Shown here piece after piece: positions 1 through 11,223 of a stretch of 64,000 nt of DNA. The translations under genes and the position numbers were made by a program. Under the pieces are notes generated by a model. The model was not told the DNA's origin. It ran no database searches and saw nothing but the letters and a program-made list of their open reading frames with translations. Location: positions 25,358,001-25,422,000 of the forward strand of contig NC_065877.1 in assembly GCF_933775445.1 (NCBI RefSeq), written 5' to 3'. Numbering within the stretch: position 1 is the first letter of the stretch; each line of letters begins with the position of its first letter. The stretch is from Argentina anserina (Eukaryota > Streptophyta > Magnoliopsida > Rosales > Rosaceae).

Positions 1-389
1 ATTCCAGCATCGGCATGGTACCCTATGAGGCACTTAAGGTAGACATGTTGATCACCTATATGTTGGGCCTTTGAGATTCTCGAGAAGGCGGGAAAACTAG
101 CCTTGCCTACTAGCATGCCGGACTTTCGCAATGCCTTCTACATTTCCATGTTGAGGAAGTATGATCCTGATGTGTCGCATATGTGATCGATCATAACACC
201 ATTGAAGTGAAGGAAAATGACACTTTTGTTGTCGAACCGGTTCGTATCCTGGATAGATCCACAAAGAAGCTTCGGAGGAGAGAAGTTGAGCTAGTCAAGG
301 TGCTGTGGAGTCACCATGATGAGGGTGCTGCATCTTGGGAACTAGTGTCAGACATGATGACTAGATATCCACAGTTGTTTGTTGAGTGA
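1..389 (+). pseudogene. 3' end of gypsy pol (element B), degenerate integrase/chromodomain
   Basis: This is the last part of a Ty3/gypsy polyprotein whose rest lies left of the window. The first codons match the integrase segment SSIGM-PYEAL of element A. About 260 nt are then missing, and several frame changes follow through the region that reads [19 protein letters not shown] in A. From 183 a clean frame resumes: [18 protein letters not shown], then VLWSHHDEG and [13 protein letters not shown], which is the chromodomain-like C-terminus of plant chromoviruses and ends at 389. The family normally inserts DNA copies through the integrase, but this copy cannot encode a working one because of the deletion and frame breaks. 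It is the same family as element A, and assignment to the Tekay/Del lineage is inference from the C-terminus and the long LTR. Confidence 0.85.
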
Positions 390-414
390 GTTTGAATTTC
401 GAGACGAAATTCCT

Positions 415-429
415 TTAAGGGGGATAGAT
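415..429 (+). other. Polypurine tract of element B
   Basis: A purine-rich run, AAGGGGGATAGAT, sits directly before the TG that opens the LTR at 430. This is where plus-strand DNA synthesis starts in LTR retrotransposons. The same motif occurs at the matching place in elements A and C. Confidence 0.85.
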
Positions 430-746
430 TGTAATAACCCTAAATTTTAGACAATGTTAGTTTGATTTGGAATTCTATAAAATTTTGAATTTTATTAGAA
501 TGAACGTATTTGGTTGCGACGTTAGTAAACGAGAAACGGAAACGTTCTCGGAACGTTTAAATTGAAAAACGTTACATTTCAGTAACGTTTATATCGACTT
601 TTATTCCGTCGATCGGTTGCGAAAACTTCCTTCACGAAAGTTGTAGAGCTCGTCGATACGAGTTTGTGGATATGTGACACGTTCGAATCGGACGTCGTAC
701 GTAAAAGTTATTAACGACGGAAGTTAGTTTCCGATTTGGAAAAGGG

Positions 747-755
747 TATAAAAGG
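747..755 (+). promoter_or_regulatory. TATA box of the element B LTR
   Basis: TATAAAAGG lies about 317 bp into the LTR and is followed by AGGGTTTCC and a CT-rich leader. TATA boxes occur at matching positions in the other LTRs: 14042-14050 (-), 30530-30538 (+), 44612-44620 (+) and 57158-57166 (-). Transcription would start near 780, leaving a short U3 and a very long R-U5. Confidence 0.7.
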
Positions 756-1712
756 AAAGAACTGAAGGGTTAGGGTTTCCATTTTCGGAAACCCTTCACC
801 CCGCCTCCCTTTTCCCTTTTCTCTCTCTCCCCCTCGCGATTTTCTCCCTCCCCGAGCTCTCTCTCCCTCACTGACCTCGCCGGCGATCTCCATCGCCATT
901 CGACCGTGGCCTCCACCGCCTAGCGCAGGAGCACCGCACGGCCCTTCTCTGCAGACCCCGAGGTCGACGCGTCTCCTCGCGATGTCGTTAACCTCCGCGC
1001 TCCAACCCGAGACCGCAAGCATCGCGCCACCATCGAGCACCACTTCGGCGACGCAAGGGCACGGGGGAGAGCTCCACGACGCCGATCCTCTCCCTTAGAG
1101 CCCTCCACTATCGACCCAGGGGCACCCAAGTCCTCCCCGAGGAATCGAAGGTCCACCTACGATCCGAGCGTTTCCGACATCAAATCGGAGGTTTTAACTG
1201 CGATTAAGGTATGATTTGTTGTTATTGATGGTTGGATGGTGATTGTGATGAATTTTGGGATCGAATTGAGGAGATCGGAGGTGTGTGAGGAGGAAGGGTT
1301 ACCGCCGCCTAGAGGCGGCGCGTGGAGGAGCGTGGGAGGAGTAGGAGGCGGCCTAGGACCGTAGGAAGGAAGAGGGGAAGGAGGGGGAAAGTTTGGAGGC
1401 GGCGGTGGCGTGATACGCACCGTGGTTTGCCTCGGCGCGTGGGCCCCACGCGCGGCCGGCCGGAGGTGGCGCGTGTGCCACACGCGCCGCCGTGTGAGGC
1501 GGTGTAAATAGTTGACTGAAAGGGTATTTTGGTAATTTACTGTGTAATGGTAAATGTAAATGTAAATTTTAATTACTACGGTAAATGTAATTAATTTTTA
1601 CCTTCGGTAAATGTAATTATAATTTACTTTCAGTAAATGTAAAAAGTAAATTGTAAAAAGGGTAATTTAGTAAATTTTATTTACTGAAATTGTATTTACA
1701 TTAAATCGTACG

Positions 1713-2024
1713 TATACGTACAGAAATACGTATATAATATTTATACGTACAGAAATACGTATTTAATATTTATACGTACAGAAATACGTATTAATATTTA
1801 TACGTACAGAAATACGTATTAATATTATACGTACAGAAATACGTATTAATATTTATACGTACAGATAATACGTATTTAATATTTATACGTACAGGAAATA
1901 CGTATTTAATATTTATACGTACAGAAATACGTATATAATATTTATACGTACAGGAAATACGTATTTAATATTTATACGTACAGAAATACGTATATAATAT
2001 TTATACGTACAGAAATACGTATTA
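1713..2024 (+). repeat. TACGTA minisatellite in the B LTR (about 11 units)
   Basis: Units of about 27-31 bp repeat TACGTACAGAAATACGTA followed by a T/A-rich linker. Each unit has two TACGTA palindromes, so it can fold on itself. I count about 11 units here, 8 in the left LTR of element A and 9 in its right LTR. Confidence 0.9.
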
Positions 2025-2168
2025 ATGGAGTATTGTACAGTAACCGTGAATAGTGAACAGTGAACAGTAACTTCGTATAACCAAAATTGCTGAACAGTAC
2101 CGTATATTACAGTTTTGGCATTTAAAGGTTTACGAAACGATTCTAAATTCTGTTCTTATTCTTTTAAG

Positions 2169-2233
2169 GTGATCGTTAAATCGAGGAAAGGAATTAGCAT
2201 CGCGAATTGTGGGATTACGCTCAAGTCAATAAG
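2169..2233 (+). other. Putative 65-nt LTR microexon
   Basis: The segment is bounded on the left by a T-rich acceptor (TTCTTTTAAG, then GTGATCG) and on the right by a strong donor (AATAAG, then GTGAGT). Segments of 64-65 nt with the same borders occur in the LTRs of A, C, the solo LTR at 30210 and the LTR pair at 44287. An upstream donor (AAG, then GTATGA) is at 1209 and a downstream acceptor (TTCCGCAG) ends at 3172. Splicing here is inference from conserved sites; no transcript is available. Confidence 0.5.
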
Positions 2234-3111
2234 GTGAGTAAAATCTCACTGAATTACGAATCTACCCTCGCGGTGATTCAACATTTTTGCAAGTGTGTTT
2301 ATTTAATGAATTACAACATGTATATAACTTAGTGGACTACGTATATATATAGTATAATGGTAATAAATACATATATATATATAGTTCATTAAATTACATA
2401 CTGTTATTAATTCATTAAAAATAGTCATTTCGGTGACAGAAAAATTGTGCATGTGTGATTTTAATGGTACGATATGATGTGAGATTATCGTACGTAATTT
2501 TTCAGGTGTTTATGAAATATGACATGTATATGATATAGTGGACTATGTATATATTGTATAAATGGTAAATAAATACAAATATATATAGTTTGCTATATAA
2601 TATACTGTTATGATTTTTATTATGATATATTGTGAAAGTTTTAAAACGTACAATATGATGAGTGATTATTGTACATGATTTTATCTCGGAAAATGTGAAA
2701 TATTGTGATTTGTCTTCGGACGTGATGTGTGGTACAATATGATGTGAGATTATTGTACATGTGAGGCAAGTCGGAACCTAGCCTTTGGCCGGGCGAAAGT
2801 TACGATACAGTTAGAGCTCTAGTCTGTCTGCCATAGTACTGCATGAGGTAACGGGTGGTTATATGATCATGGGTACTCAGCTTGTTTTGGATGTTGGGTG
2901 GCGGGTGGTTGCCCAACATCAGCGGTATACTAAGTGAGGGGTAACGGATGTGTACCAGCGCTCATTAGATACCATTTTGTGAAAGTATTAGAGTAACCAG
3001 ATGGGTTGCTCGTTTTCTCATGATTTTTCATTATACTGTGTTGATGTGGAGTTGTGTCTTTTATGAGACTTGAGTTATCTTAATATTTTACTCATACGAG
3101 CTGTAAAGCTT

Positions 3112-3136
3112 ACCGGGTTTGTGTTGCAATCCCGGT
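3112..3136 (+). other. Conserved LTR hairpin
   Basis: ACCGGG at 3112-3117 pairs with CCCGGT at 3131-3136, and inner bases TTG/CAA can extend the stem. The same stem is present in the LTRs of A, C and E, the solo LTR at 30210, and the LTR ending at 48722. It lies about 370 bp before the LTR end, inside the predicted transcript. Confidence 0.6.
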
Positions 3137-3279
3137 GCACCAATTTCAATGGTGTAGGGAATACTTCCGCAGGTGCTGAGTAGTGGTGATTGAGTGACGA
3201 CTCCGAAAACTCGAAGTCGATCGCATCCAGTCGTGGTGAGGTTCCAGCGTGGATTGTGTGTGAGATTTGGTGTGATTTT

Positions 3280-3284
3280 ATTTG
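3280..3284. other. Target-site duplication of element A, left copy (ATTTG)
   Basis: ATTTG stands just before the A LTR and again at 14370-14374 just after it. A 5-bp duplication is what gypsy integrases make. It shows that A inserted inside the B LTR. Confidence 0.95.
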
Positions 3285-6200
3285 TGTAACGACCCTAAAA
3301 TTTCGAGCTTCAAAACTCAAAATCTTAGAATCGTTAAACACAAAAATAATCTCAAATAAACCGAAATCATTTTAATGTCGCAGCGGATCATTTCTGAGTT
3401 CTCAATACAACTCAGACAACCAATTATTACAACCCAAATTATAATCCATACACAAAATGGAAATGTAATAATTCTCACAAATCACTCACAAATCTCACAA
3501 ATGAAAATACACAAATCCTCACACACGAATCCATGCTAAAATCTCACCACAAGTAGGATCCGAACGACTTCGAGCCTCTGTAGTCGTCACTCAACCACCA
3601 CTAATCAGCACCTGCAGAATTATCCCCTACACCATCGAATTGGTGCACCGGGATTGTAAACACAAACCCGGTAAGCTTATAGCTCGTATGAGTAAAATCA
3701 CAATACAGTTCGCATATCAATATATACGAAAGATCACAACACAACAAATATAAATGCCCCCATGAGCCAATGGTCAGCCCATCTGGTTGACCCAAAGAAA
3801 TAGGAAATGAAAAGCTCATGAGGAAATTAAGTAACCCTTCTGGTTACCCAATGCATTTATAATACGGGTACCAAGAACGCTGGTACACATCTGTTACCCC
3901 TCTCGTAATACACCGTTGATATTGGATAGCCACCCGCTACCCAACATCCAAAATACACCGAGTACCCATGAGCAGATAACCACCCGTTACCTCACATGCA
4001 GTACTAAGGCAGACAGACTAGAGCTCTAACTGTATCGTAACTTTCGCCCGGCCAAAGGCTAGGTTCCGACTTGCCAAACACGCACAATAATCTCACATCA
4101 TATTGTGCCAAAAATCAGGTCCGAAGACAATTCACATTTTAACAATCTCAATGTTAAAAATCACGTACAATAATCCCACATCATATTGTACCACACATCA
4201 CGTCCGAAGACAAATCACAATTTTTTTTTAACATTCTCCGTGATAAAATCATGTACAATAATCACTCATCATATTGTACGTTTTAAAACTTTCACGATAT
4301 CACCACAATAAAAATCATAACAGTATATTATATAGCAAACTATATATATTCGTATTTATTACCATTTATACAATATATACATAGTCCACTATATCCTATA
4401 CATGTCATATTTCATAAACACCTGAAGAATTACGTACAATATTCTCACATACTCATGCTCAATTTTCCGTCACCGAAATGACTATTTTTAATGCATTAAT
4501 AACAGTACGTAATTTAATGAACTATATATATATTATGTACCTATTACCATTATACTATATATATGTAGTCCACTAAATTATATACATGTTATAATTCATT
4601 TGATACACACACATGCCAAATGTTGAATCACCACAAGGGTAGATTCGTAAATTCAGTGAGATTTTACTCACCTTATTGACTTGAGCGTAATTCCTCAATT
4701 TCCGATAATAATCCCTTTCCTCGATTTAGCGATCACCTTAAAAAGATAAAACAAGAATTTAGAATCGTTTCGTAAACCTTTAAATGCCAAAACAGTAATA
4801 TACGGTACTGTTCAGCAATTTTGGTTATACGAAGTTACTGTTCACTGTTCACTATTCACGGTTACTGTACAATACTCCAATAATACGTATTTCTGTACGT
4901 ATAAATATTTAATACGTATTTCTGTACGTATAAATATTAAATACGTATTTCTGTACGTATAAATATTAAATACGTATTTTCTGTACGTATAAATATTAAT
5001 ACGTATTTCTATACGTATAAATATTAATACGTATTTCTGTACGTATAAATATTAATACGTATTTCTGTACGTATAAATATTAATACGTATTTCTGTACGT
5101 ATACGTACGATTTAATGTAAATACAAATTCAGTAAATAAAATTTACTAAATTACCCTTTTTACAATTTACTTTTTACATTTACTGAAAGTAAATTATAAT
5201 TACATTTACCGTAGGTAAAACTTAATTACATTTACCGCAGTAAATAAAAATTACATTTACGTTTACCGTACACAGTAAATTACCAAAATACCCCTTCATT
5301 CAAAACTAATTACACCGCCTCGTATGGCGGCGCGTGTGGCACACGCGCCACCTCCGGCCGGCAGCGCGTGGGGCCCACGCGCCGAGCCCAAAACCGGCGC
5401 GTGTGGCGCCACCACCACCCCAAAACCGTCCTCCTTCCTCCCCTCTTCCTCCCTCCGCTCCTAAGCAGCCCTTACACCACCCCACGCCTCCCCACGCGCC
5501 GCCTCTAGGCGGCGGTATCTCCTCTCCTCTTCCTCCTCCAATCCCCCACCAAAACACCACAAATCGATCCACAATTACAACAACAACATCACAATGACCA
5601 ATCCTAGCTAAACCTCACCTTGATTCGAACCTTTGGATTGTCAAATCGACGTTGATGAGCTTGAGGTGCCGGCGGCCTTGCAGTTGAGAAGCGGCGGTGC
5701 TTGTCGCGGTTCCCAATAGCCGATTGTGTCACCGGAGGCACTAGGGGTGAGGAGAGATGATGGTGATGCAGCTCAAGTCTTGGTCTCACCGGTGGAGTGT
5801 TTTGGGCGACTGTGAATCGCGCGGTTTCGGTGAGAGGGAGAGGATGAGGTGACAGTGAGAGGGAGATGGAAAAGAGCGATCGGTGAGGGGGAGAGGGGGA
5901 GCGATCGGTGAGGGGGAGAGGGGGAGCGATCGGTGAGGGCGAGAGGGATCCGAGTGAGGGAGAGAGAGAGAAGGTCGGGAGAGTGAGAGAGAAGAGAGAA
6001 AGGGAGAGCGGCGGAATGAGAGAGAAGGGAGAGAAAGGGTTTCTGATTATGGAAACCCTAATCCCATAATTATCTATTTATACTAGTTTCCAAATCGGAA
6101 ACTAACTTCCGACGTTAATAACTTTTACTTCCGACGTCCGATTCGAACGCGTCACATATACACGAACTCGTATCGACGAGCTCTACAACTTCCGTGAAGA

Positions 6201-6401
6201 AAGTTTTCACAACCGAGCGACGAAATGAAAGTTGATAAATTCGTTCGGAAACGTAACGTTTTCTTATTAAACGTTCTCGGAACGCTTCCGTTTCCGTTTC
6301 GTAACGATTGCTAACAACTCAAATTCGATTTAAAAACAAACTTCACAACTCAATAGAATTTAATTAAATTCAAATATTGTTTGAAAACGTGGGTTATTAC
6401 A
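3285..6401 (-). repeat. 3' LTR of element A
   Basis: The LTR spans 3,117 bp and in the element's direction runs from TGTAATAACCC to GGGTCGTTACA. It contains the minisatellite (8 units, 4882-5109), a putative microexon (4672-4736) with donor GTGAGT, a second acceptor TTCTGCAG at 3612-3613, and the hairpin ACCGGG (3647-3652) with CCCGGT (3667-3672). Confidence 0.95.
4882..5109 (-). repeat. TACGTA minisatellite, left LTR of A (8 units)
   Basis: Eight 28-29 bp units of AATACGTATTTCTGTACGTA plus a T/A-rich spacer. The right LTR has nine units, and this is the only LTR difference I could see. Confidence 0.9.
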
Positions 6402-6416
6402 ATCTACCCCCCTTAA
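6402..6416 (-). other. Polypurine tract of element A
   Basis: On the minus strand AAGGGGGGTAGAT ends directly at the 3' LTR. It is the plus-strand primer site and is almost the same as in elements B and C. Confidence 0.9.
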
Positions 6417-6441
6417 AGGAATTTCGTCCCGAAATTCGAGT

Positions 6442-9400
6442 TCACTCAACAAACAACTGTGGATATCTGGTCATCATGTCCGACTCTAGCTCCCATGATG
6501 CATCACCCTCATCATGGTGACTCCACAACACTTTGACTAGCCCAACTTCTCTTCTCCGAAGCTTCTTTGTGGATCTATCCAGGATACGAACCGGTTCGAC
6601 CACAATTGTAGCATTTTCCTTCACCTCAATGGTGCTATGATCAATCACATGTGACTCATCTGGTACATACTTCCTTAACATGGAAATGTGGAAGACATTG
6701 TGAACACCCGACATACTAGTAGGCAAGGCTAGGCGATATGCTAGTTCGCCCACCTTCTCAAGTATCTCAAAAGGCCCAACATACCTCGGTGCCAATTTTC
6801 CCTTCTTGCCGAATCTCACTACGCCCCTCATAGGTGAAACTTTCAAGAACACATGATCACCAATCTCGAACTCCACATGTCTCCTCTTCAGGTCTGCATA
6901 GCTCTTCTGTCTACTCTGAGCGGTCCGGATTCTGTCTCGAATGATCGAGATCTTCTCCGTGGTTTCCTGAACCACCTCTGGACCCATCAGTGCCTCATCA
7001 CCAACTTCGGCCCAACAGATCGGAGATCGACATGGTCTACCATAAAGTGCCTCATAAGGTGCCATGCCGATGCTAGAATGGTAGCTGTTGTTGTAGGCAA
7101 ACTCAATCAATCTCAAATGATCTTCCCAGCTACCCTTGAAATCCAACACACATGCTCTCAACATGTCCTCCATCACCTGATTCACCCTCTCCGTCTGTCC
7201 ATCCGTCTGAGGGTGAAAAGCTGTACTCATATCCAAGGTAGTGCCCATCGCCTTCTGCAAACCACCCCAGAACTTCGAAGTGAAACGTGCATCTCTATCG
7301 GAAACAATAGAAACTGGAGCACCATGAAGTCTCACTACCTCATCCACATATAGTTTCCCAAGCACGTCCACTGAGTACTTCATCGACACTGGGAGAAAAT
7401 GAGCCGACTTCGTCAATCGGTCGACAATTACCCATATGGCATCGTGACCCTTCCTCGATCTAGGCAACCCGGTCACAAAATCCATAGATATCTGCTCCCA
7501 CTTCCAAAGAGGAATAGTCAGTGGTTTCAACATGCCAGCTGGTCGTTGATGTTCTGCTTTCACTTGCTGACATGTAAGGCACTTCGATACAAACTCTGCT
7601 ACATCTTTCTTCATACCGTTCCACCAGAATTGTCTGCATAGGTCCTTGTACATCTTGGTGTTCCCTGGATGGACGGTATAGCGTGAACGATGTGCCGTAC
7701 GAAGAACTTCCTCCCGAAGATCATCACAATCTGGGACACACAACCTTGCCCCAAACCTCAACCCTCCATCGGGTCCAACTCTCCACTCAGAAGGACACTC
7801 ATCAAGCGTATCAACTACAAGATCCGCCAACTTGGCTCGTGAGTGTCTATCCTGCGCCTGACCCTGTATGATCCTCGTGATCAATGTGGGTTGCACTGTG
7901 ACACTACCAAGAAAGACCCTTGGTTCTCCTCCCGATGGTACCAAATCAAACTCTGATGCAGCTTCTAGCATGAACCATTCCTGGACCATAAGAGAAGCTA
8001 CCACACCTCTCGGTTTCCTGCTCAAGGCATCCGCCACCACATTTGCCTTCCCCGGGTGGTACTCTAATGTGAAGTCATAGTCCTTGAGGAGTTCCATCCA
8101 CCTCCTCTGCCTCATATTCAGCTCCTTTTGTGAGAATAAGTACTTCAAACTCTTATGATCTGAGAAGAGTTGAAATTTCTCCCCATACAAGTAATGTCTC
8201 CAAATCTTCAGTGCAAATACTACTGCCGCCAGCTCTAGGTCGTGTGTCGGATAATTCTTCTCATGAATCTTCAACTGTCTCGAGCCATATGCAACAACTC
8301 CTCCATTCTGCATCAACACACAACCCAAACCTTGGAGCGAAGCATCACTGTAAATGACATAGCCACCACCACTAGAGGGAATCGTCAACACTGGAGCTGT
8401 GGTCAGTCTAGTCTTTAGCTTGCTGAATGCTTCCTCACATGCATCCGTCCACACGAACGGAGTATCTTTCTTGGTCAACTTGGTCAATGAAGATGCGATA
8501 CTAGAAAACCCCTCGATAAACCTCCTGTAGTAACCTGCCAACCCGAGGAAACTACGTATCTCTGTAGGGTTCTTTGGACGACTCCAATTCTTCACTGCCT
8601 CTACCTTTGCTGGGTCCACTAGTACTCCATCTTTTGAGACAACATGACCAAGGAATTTGACCTCTTCTTTCCAGAACTCACACTTCTCTAGCTTGGCATA
8701 CAGTCTCGCCTCCTTCAAGGTCTGCAACACTGTTCTCAGATGCACCACATGTTCTTCTTGTGTCTTGGAGTATATCAGAATGTCATCCACAAACACCACT
8801 ACGAACTCATCCAAGTATGGACTAAATACTTGGTTCATCAAACTCATGAAGACAGCTGGTGCATTCGTTAGACCAAATGGCATGACAACAAACTCATAAT
8901 GTCCATACCGGGTCCTGAAGGCTGTCTTCGATATATCTTCTTCCTTCACTCTGAGTTGATGATAACCGGATCTCAAATCAATCTTTGAGAACACTGTAGC
9001 ACCTTTGAGCTGATCGAACAAGTCATCAATCCTAGGTAAGGGATACCTATTCTTGATGGTCACCTTGTTCAGTTCTCTGTAGTCCACACATAACCGCAGA
9101 GAACCATCTTTCTTCTTCACGAACAAAACAGGTGCTCCCCAAGGTGAAACGCTAGGTCTAATGAACCCTTGATCTAATAACTCATCGATCTGCACCTTCA
9201 GCTCCTTAAGTTCATTCTGCGCCATTCTATATGGCGCCTTTGACACAGGTGCTGTACCGGGTACTATATCAATGCAGAAATCTACCACTCTTCGAGGAGG
9301 TAGCCCCGGTATCTCTTGGAACACTTCACCAAACTCAGATACTACCACAATGTCTGTGATAGTCACTTCCTGATCCACTGACTCCACATGTGCCAAAACT

Positions 9401-10935
9401 CCTGATCTCATGGCGTTGTCGGACTTGAGGCAACGATAACGAAACACTGGCTCTCCAGGTCTATGAAAGGACACTACCATGTCGAAACAATCAATCACAG
9501 CATGTTGTGGTCTCAACCAATCAATCCCCAAGATCACATCATAAGTGTGGTCCGGAATCACAATCAACGAAGCAGAGAACTCTCTACTCCCAATCAATAT
9601 AGGACAAGCTTTGCAGATTGTCTCTAACTCAAGTGACACTCCAAGGGGTGAAGTGACACATAAGGCGTCCCCGAGAGGTGTAGGAATCAATCCTAGCATC
9701 TCCACTACCGAACTAGCAATGAATGAATGTGATGCTCCCGTATCAAACAACACTCTAGCAAGGTAGTCAAAAAGTGATAATGTACCTTCCACCCCTGTAT
9801 CTCGCTGACCCACTGCGAACACTCTAGCTTGACCCGCTGGTAGCTGTCTCTGCGGCCGTTCCTGTCTACCCGGAAGTGGTCGGGTACAATCTCGAGCTAT
9901 GTGTCCCACTTGCCCGCACCGGTGGCAGCCTGCTCTCTTCGGTTTCGGACATGCTGAGGCGTAATGTCCCATCTCATTGCAGCTATAACACCTCACTGCT
10001 GCTAATGGTCTGACTGGTGCTGCTCTGATGGCTAAGGGTGGCGCCCTTGTCGGGGCCTGATAGTGGGGTCTTGGCCTCTTCCATGACCTATCCTTCGGCC
10101 CTGAGTGCTCGCTGCCTGTATAGACTGCCTTGCCTTTCCCCTTCGCATCTCTGTTCCCCACGTCACCTGCTCGAGTCTTCTCTGCTTGCTCCAAACTCAT
10201 AGCACTCTCAAATATCTGCTCCCGTGAAGTCAGGCAAAGGACTGATATCATGGTCTTGTACTCTTGCTTCAGCCCACGTAGATACTTCTGAGCTAAAGCA
10301 GTCGCACCCATAGGCCTGACATACCGATACAGTTGCGAGAATCGAGCATCATACTCTCTAATGGTCATGTCTCCCTGTACCAATGCCAGAAACTCCAACT
10401 CTAAGTCCTCCTGTACTGAGGCTGGGAAATACTTCTCTTGGAATATGGTGGTGAAATCTCCCCATGTGAATGTAGACACATCCACAATCTGTCTCATGCT
10501 CTTCCGCCAATCTAGAGCATCACCCTTGAGAAAGAATGTAGCTATCTTTCTCTTCTCAATCTCTGTGCACTCTATCATCTCAAAATAAGTCTCCATACCC
10601 TCGATCCAATGGTCAGCTACCATGTGATCTAGTCCCCCATGAAATGTCGGAGCTGACAGTGCACTAATATCCTTGATCAGCTTCAACACTCGACCGTCAT
10701 CTCTAACCGCAGGAGCTGGCTCATCCTGCTCCTCCTGCGGAGCAGCCTCCTCATAGAGGTTCTCCACGTTGCGGACTCGACCTGTGGCCCTACCTCGACC
10801 TCGGCCTACCCGCTCTACCTGTGGAGCAGCCTCCTCATAAAGGTTCTCCACGTTGCGGACTCGGCCCGCGGTCCTACCTCGACCACGTCCTCTCGCCCGT
10901 CCTCGGCCCTGTCCTCGGCCCTTATCAGCGTTCAT
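6442..10935 (-). CDS. Gag-Pol polyprotein of element A (gypsy, chromovirus type), intact
   Basis: One open frame of 1,497 aa. The start is the ATG at 10935 (MNADKGRG); the frame is open a little further upstream only from a GTG, which plants do not use. Domains in order: an R/G-rich N-terminus with a duplicated 28-residue unit; a retrotransposon Gag domain (about 80-260); two CCHC zinc knuckles (about 315-350, [14 protein letters not shown] and [14 protein letters not shown]); an aspartic protease with DTGASHSF (about 397); reverse transcriptase with FVDDILIYS (about 713); RNase H with YSDAS (about 860); a zinc-binding HHCC region (about 1083-1120); an integrase core with Asp near 1150 and 1215 and Glu near 1250 (QTERVNQ); and a chromodomain-like tail (about 1443-1497). 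It packages, copies and inserts the element. All catalytic motifs I looked for are present, so this copy may be able to move. Confidence 0.95.
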   Translation of the reverse strand: MNADKGRGQGRGRARGRGRGRTAGRVRNVENLYEEAAPQVERVGRGRGRATGRVRNVENLYEEAAPQEEQDEPAPAVRDDGRVLKLIKDISALSAPTFHGGLDHMVADHWIEGMETYFEMIECTEIEKRKIATFFLKGDALDWRKSMRQIVDVSTFTWGDFTTIFQEKYFPASVQEDLELEFLALVQGDMTIREYDARFSQLYRYVRPMGATALAQKYLRGLKQEYKTMISVLCLTSREQIFESAMSLEQAEKTRAGDVGNRDAKGKGKAVYTGSEHSGPKDRSWKRPRPHYQAPTRAPPLAIRAAPVRPLAAVRCYSCNEMGHYASACPKPKRAGCHRCGQVGHIARDCTRPLPGRQERPQRQLPAGQARVFAVGQRDTGVEGTLSLFDYLARVLFDTGASHSFIASSVVEMLGLIPTPLGDALCVTSPLGVSLELETICKACPILIGSREFSASLIVIPDHTYDVILGIDWLRPQHAVIDCFDMVVSFHRPGEPVFRYRCLKSDNAMRSGVLAHVESVDQEVTITDIVVVSEFGEVFQEIPGLPPRRVVDFCIDIVPGTAPVSKAPYRMAQNELKELKVQIDELLDQGFIRPSVSPWGAPVLFVKKKDGSLRLCVDYRELNKVTIKNRYPLPRIDDLFDQLKGATVFSKIDLRSGYHQLRVKEEDISKTAFRTRYGHYEFVVMPFGLTNAPAVFMSLMNQVFSPYLDEFVVVFVDDILIYSKTQEEHVVHLRTVLQTLKEARLYAKLEKCEFWKEEVKFLGHVVSKDGVLVDPAKVEAVKNWSRPKNPTEIRSFLGLAGYYRRFIEGFSSIASSLTKLTKKDTPFVWTDACEEAFSKLKTRLTTAPVLTIPSSGGGYVIYSDASLQGLGCVLMQNGGVVAYGSRQLKIHEKNYPTHDLELAAVVFALKIWRHYLYGEKFQLFSDHKSLKYLFSQKELNMRQRRWMELLKDYDFTLEYHPGKANVVADALSRKPRGVVASLMVQEWFMLEAASEFDLVPSGGEPRVFLGSVTVQPTLITRIIQGQAQDRHSRAKLADLVVDTLDECPSEWRVGPDGGLRFGARLCVPDCDDLREEVLRTAHRSRYTVHPGNTKMYKDLCRQFWWNGMKKDVAEFVSKCLTCQQVKAEHQRPAGMLKPLTIPLWKWEQISMDFVTGLPRSRKGHDAIWVIVDRLTKSAHFLPVSMKYSVDVLGKLYVDEVVRLHGAPVSIVSDRDARFTSKFWGGLQKAMGTTLDMSTAFHPQTDGQTERVNQVMEDMLRACVLDFKGSWEDHLRLIEFAYNNSYHSSIGMAPYEALYGRPCRSPICWAEVGDEALMGPEVVQETTEKISIIRDRIRTAQSRQKSYADLKRRHVEFEIGDHVFLKVSPMRGVVRFGKKGKLAPRYVGPFEILEKVGELAYRLALPTSMSGVHNVFHISMLRKYVPDESHVIDHSTIEVKENATIVVEPVRILDRSTKKLRRREVGLVKVLWSHHDEGDASWELESDMMTRYPQLFVE
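10741..10905 (-). repeat. 84-bp tandem duplication in the Gag N-terminus
   Basis: The residues [16 protein letters not shown] occur twice, 28 codons apart. At DNA level the two copies are nearly identical with an offset of 84 bp, and the frame is kept. Confidence 0.85.
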
Positions 10936-11208
10936 CACCTTCAAACAACGAAACACTTAGTCAACACTTGTGAAATCTCGAATTCAACTAAAACAGATTC
11001 AATAGGTATTAACATGAAATTTCAGCATATGATGAATCATCGAAGTATCATCACGATACATCTCGGAGGACCAAACCATTAGGTATGGCTCCTAAAACAC
11101 TCTCGCGTACCCGACGACATATCAATACCGAGGAGCATGTGATGGGGGCCCGCCTGCAGTCGGATCATCGCTCCCGGATGATATTGATAATCGCCAAATA
11201 CGCACTTA
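10936..11208 (-). other. Untranslated leader of element A
   Basis: About 270 bp lie between the primer site and the Gag ATG, with no ORF of note. Related leaders are seen in element C (about 54952-55228) and element E (58634-58928), which helped place their ends. Confidence 0.75.
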
Positions 11209-11221
11209 GGCTCTGATACCA
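11209..11221 (-). other. Primer binding site of element A (tRNA-iMet)
   Basis: On the minus strand TGGTATCAGAGCC follows the 5' LTR after a 2-nt spacer. It is complementary to the 3' end of initiator methionine tRNA, the usual primer in plant gypsy and copia elements. Confidence 0.95.
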
Positions 11222-11223
11222 AC

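Larger units (their letters stand above)
430..3284 (+). mobile_element. 3' LTR of gypsy element B, first segment
   Basis: The LTR opens with TGTAATAACCC after the polypurine tract and is cut at 3284 by element A. It resumes at 14375 and ends in GGGTCGTTACA at 14582, for a joined length of about 3,063 bp. Visible parts in order are a TATA box at 747-755, a CT-rich leader, a GC-rich stretch (about 1300-1500), GTAAATGTAA-type repeats (1540-1700), a TACGTA minisatellite (1713-2024), possible splice sites, and a hairpin near 3112. The long LTR and chromodomain suggest the Tekay/Del group. Confidence 0.9.

Noticed and set aside
1713..2024. CRISPR-like array from 28-31 bp repeats
   Set aside because: The units are directly adjacent, and the linkers are short T/A words that are alike. 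It is an LTR minisatellite.
6853..10588. Several open frames of 60-166 codons on the + strand across element A
   Set aside because: They lie opposite the intact gag-pol frame and have no family motifs, so they are shadows of it.
10936..10956. A longer Gag start at 10956
   Set aside because: It would begin with GTG. Plant nuclear genes start at ATG, and the next in-frame ATG at 10935 begins the natural MNADKGRG start.
11209..11221. A tRNA gene at the primer sites (also 55229 and 58929)
   Set aside because: Only the 12-13 bases complementary to the tRNA 3' end are present. No cloverleaf or A and B boxes surround them.
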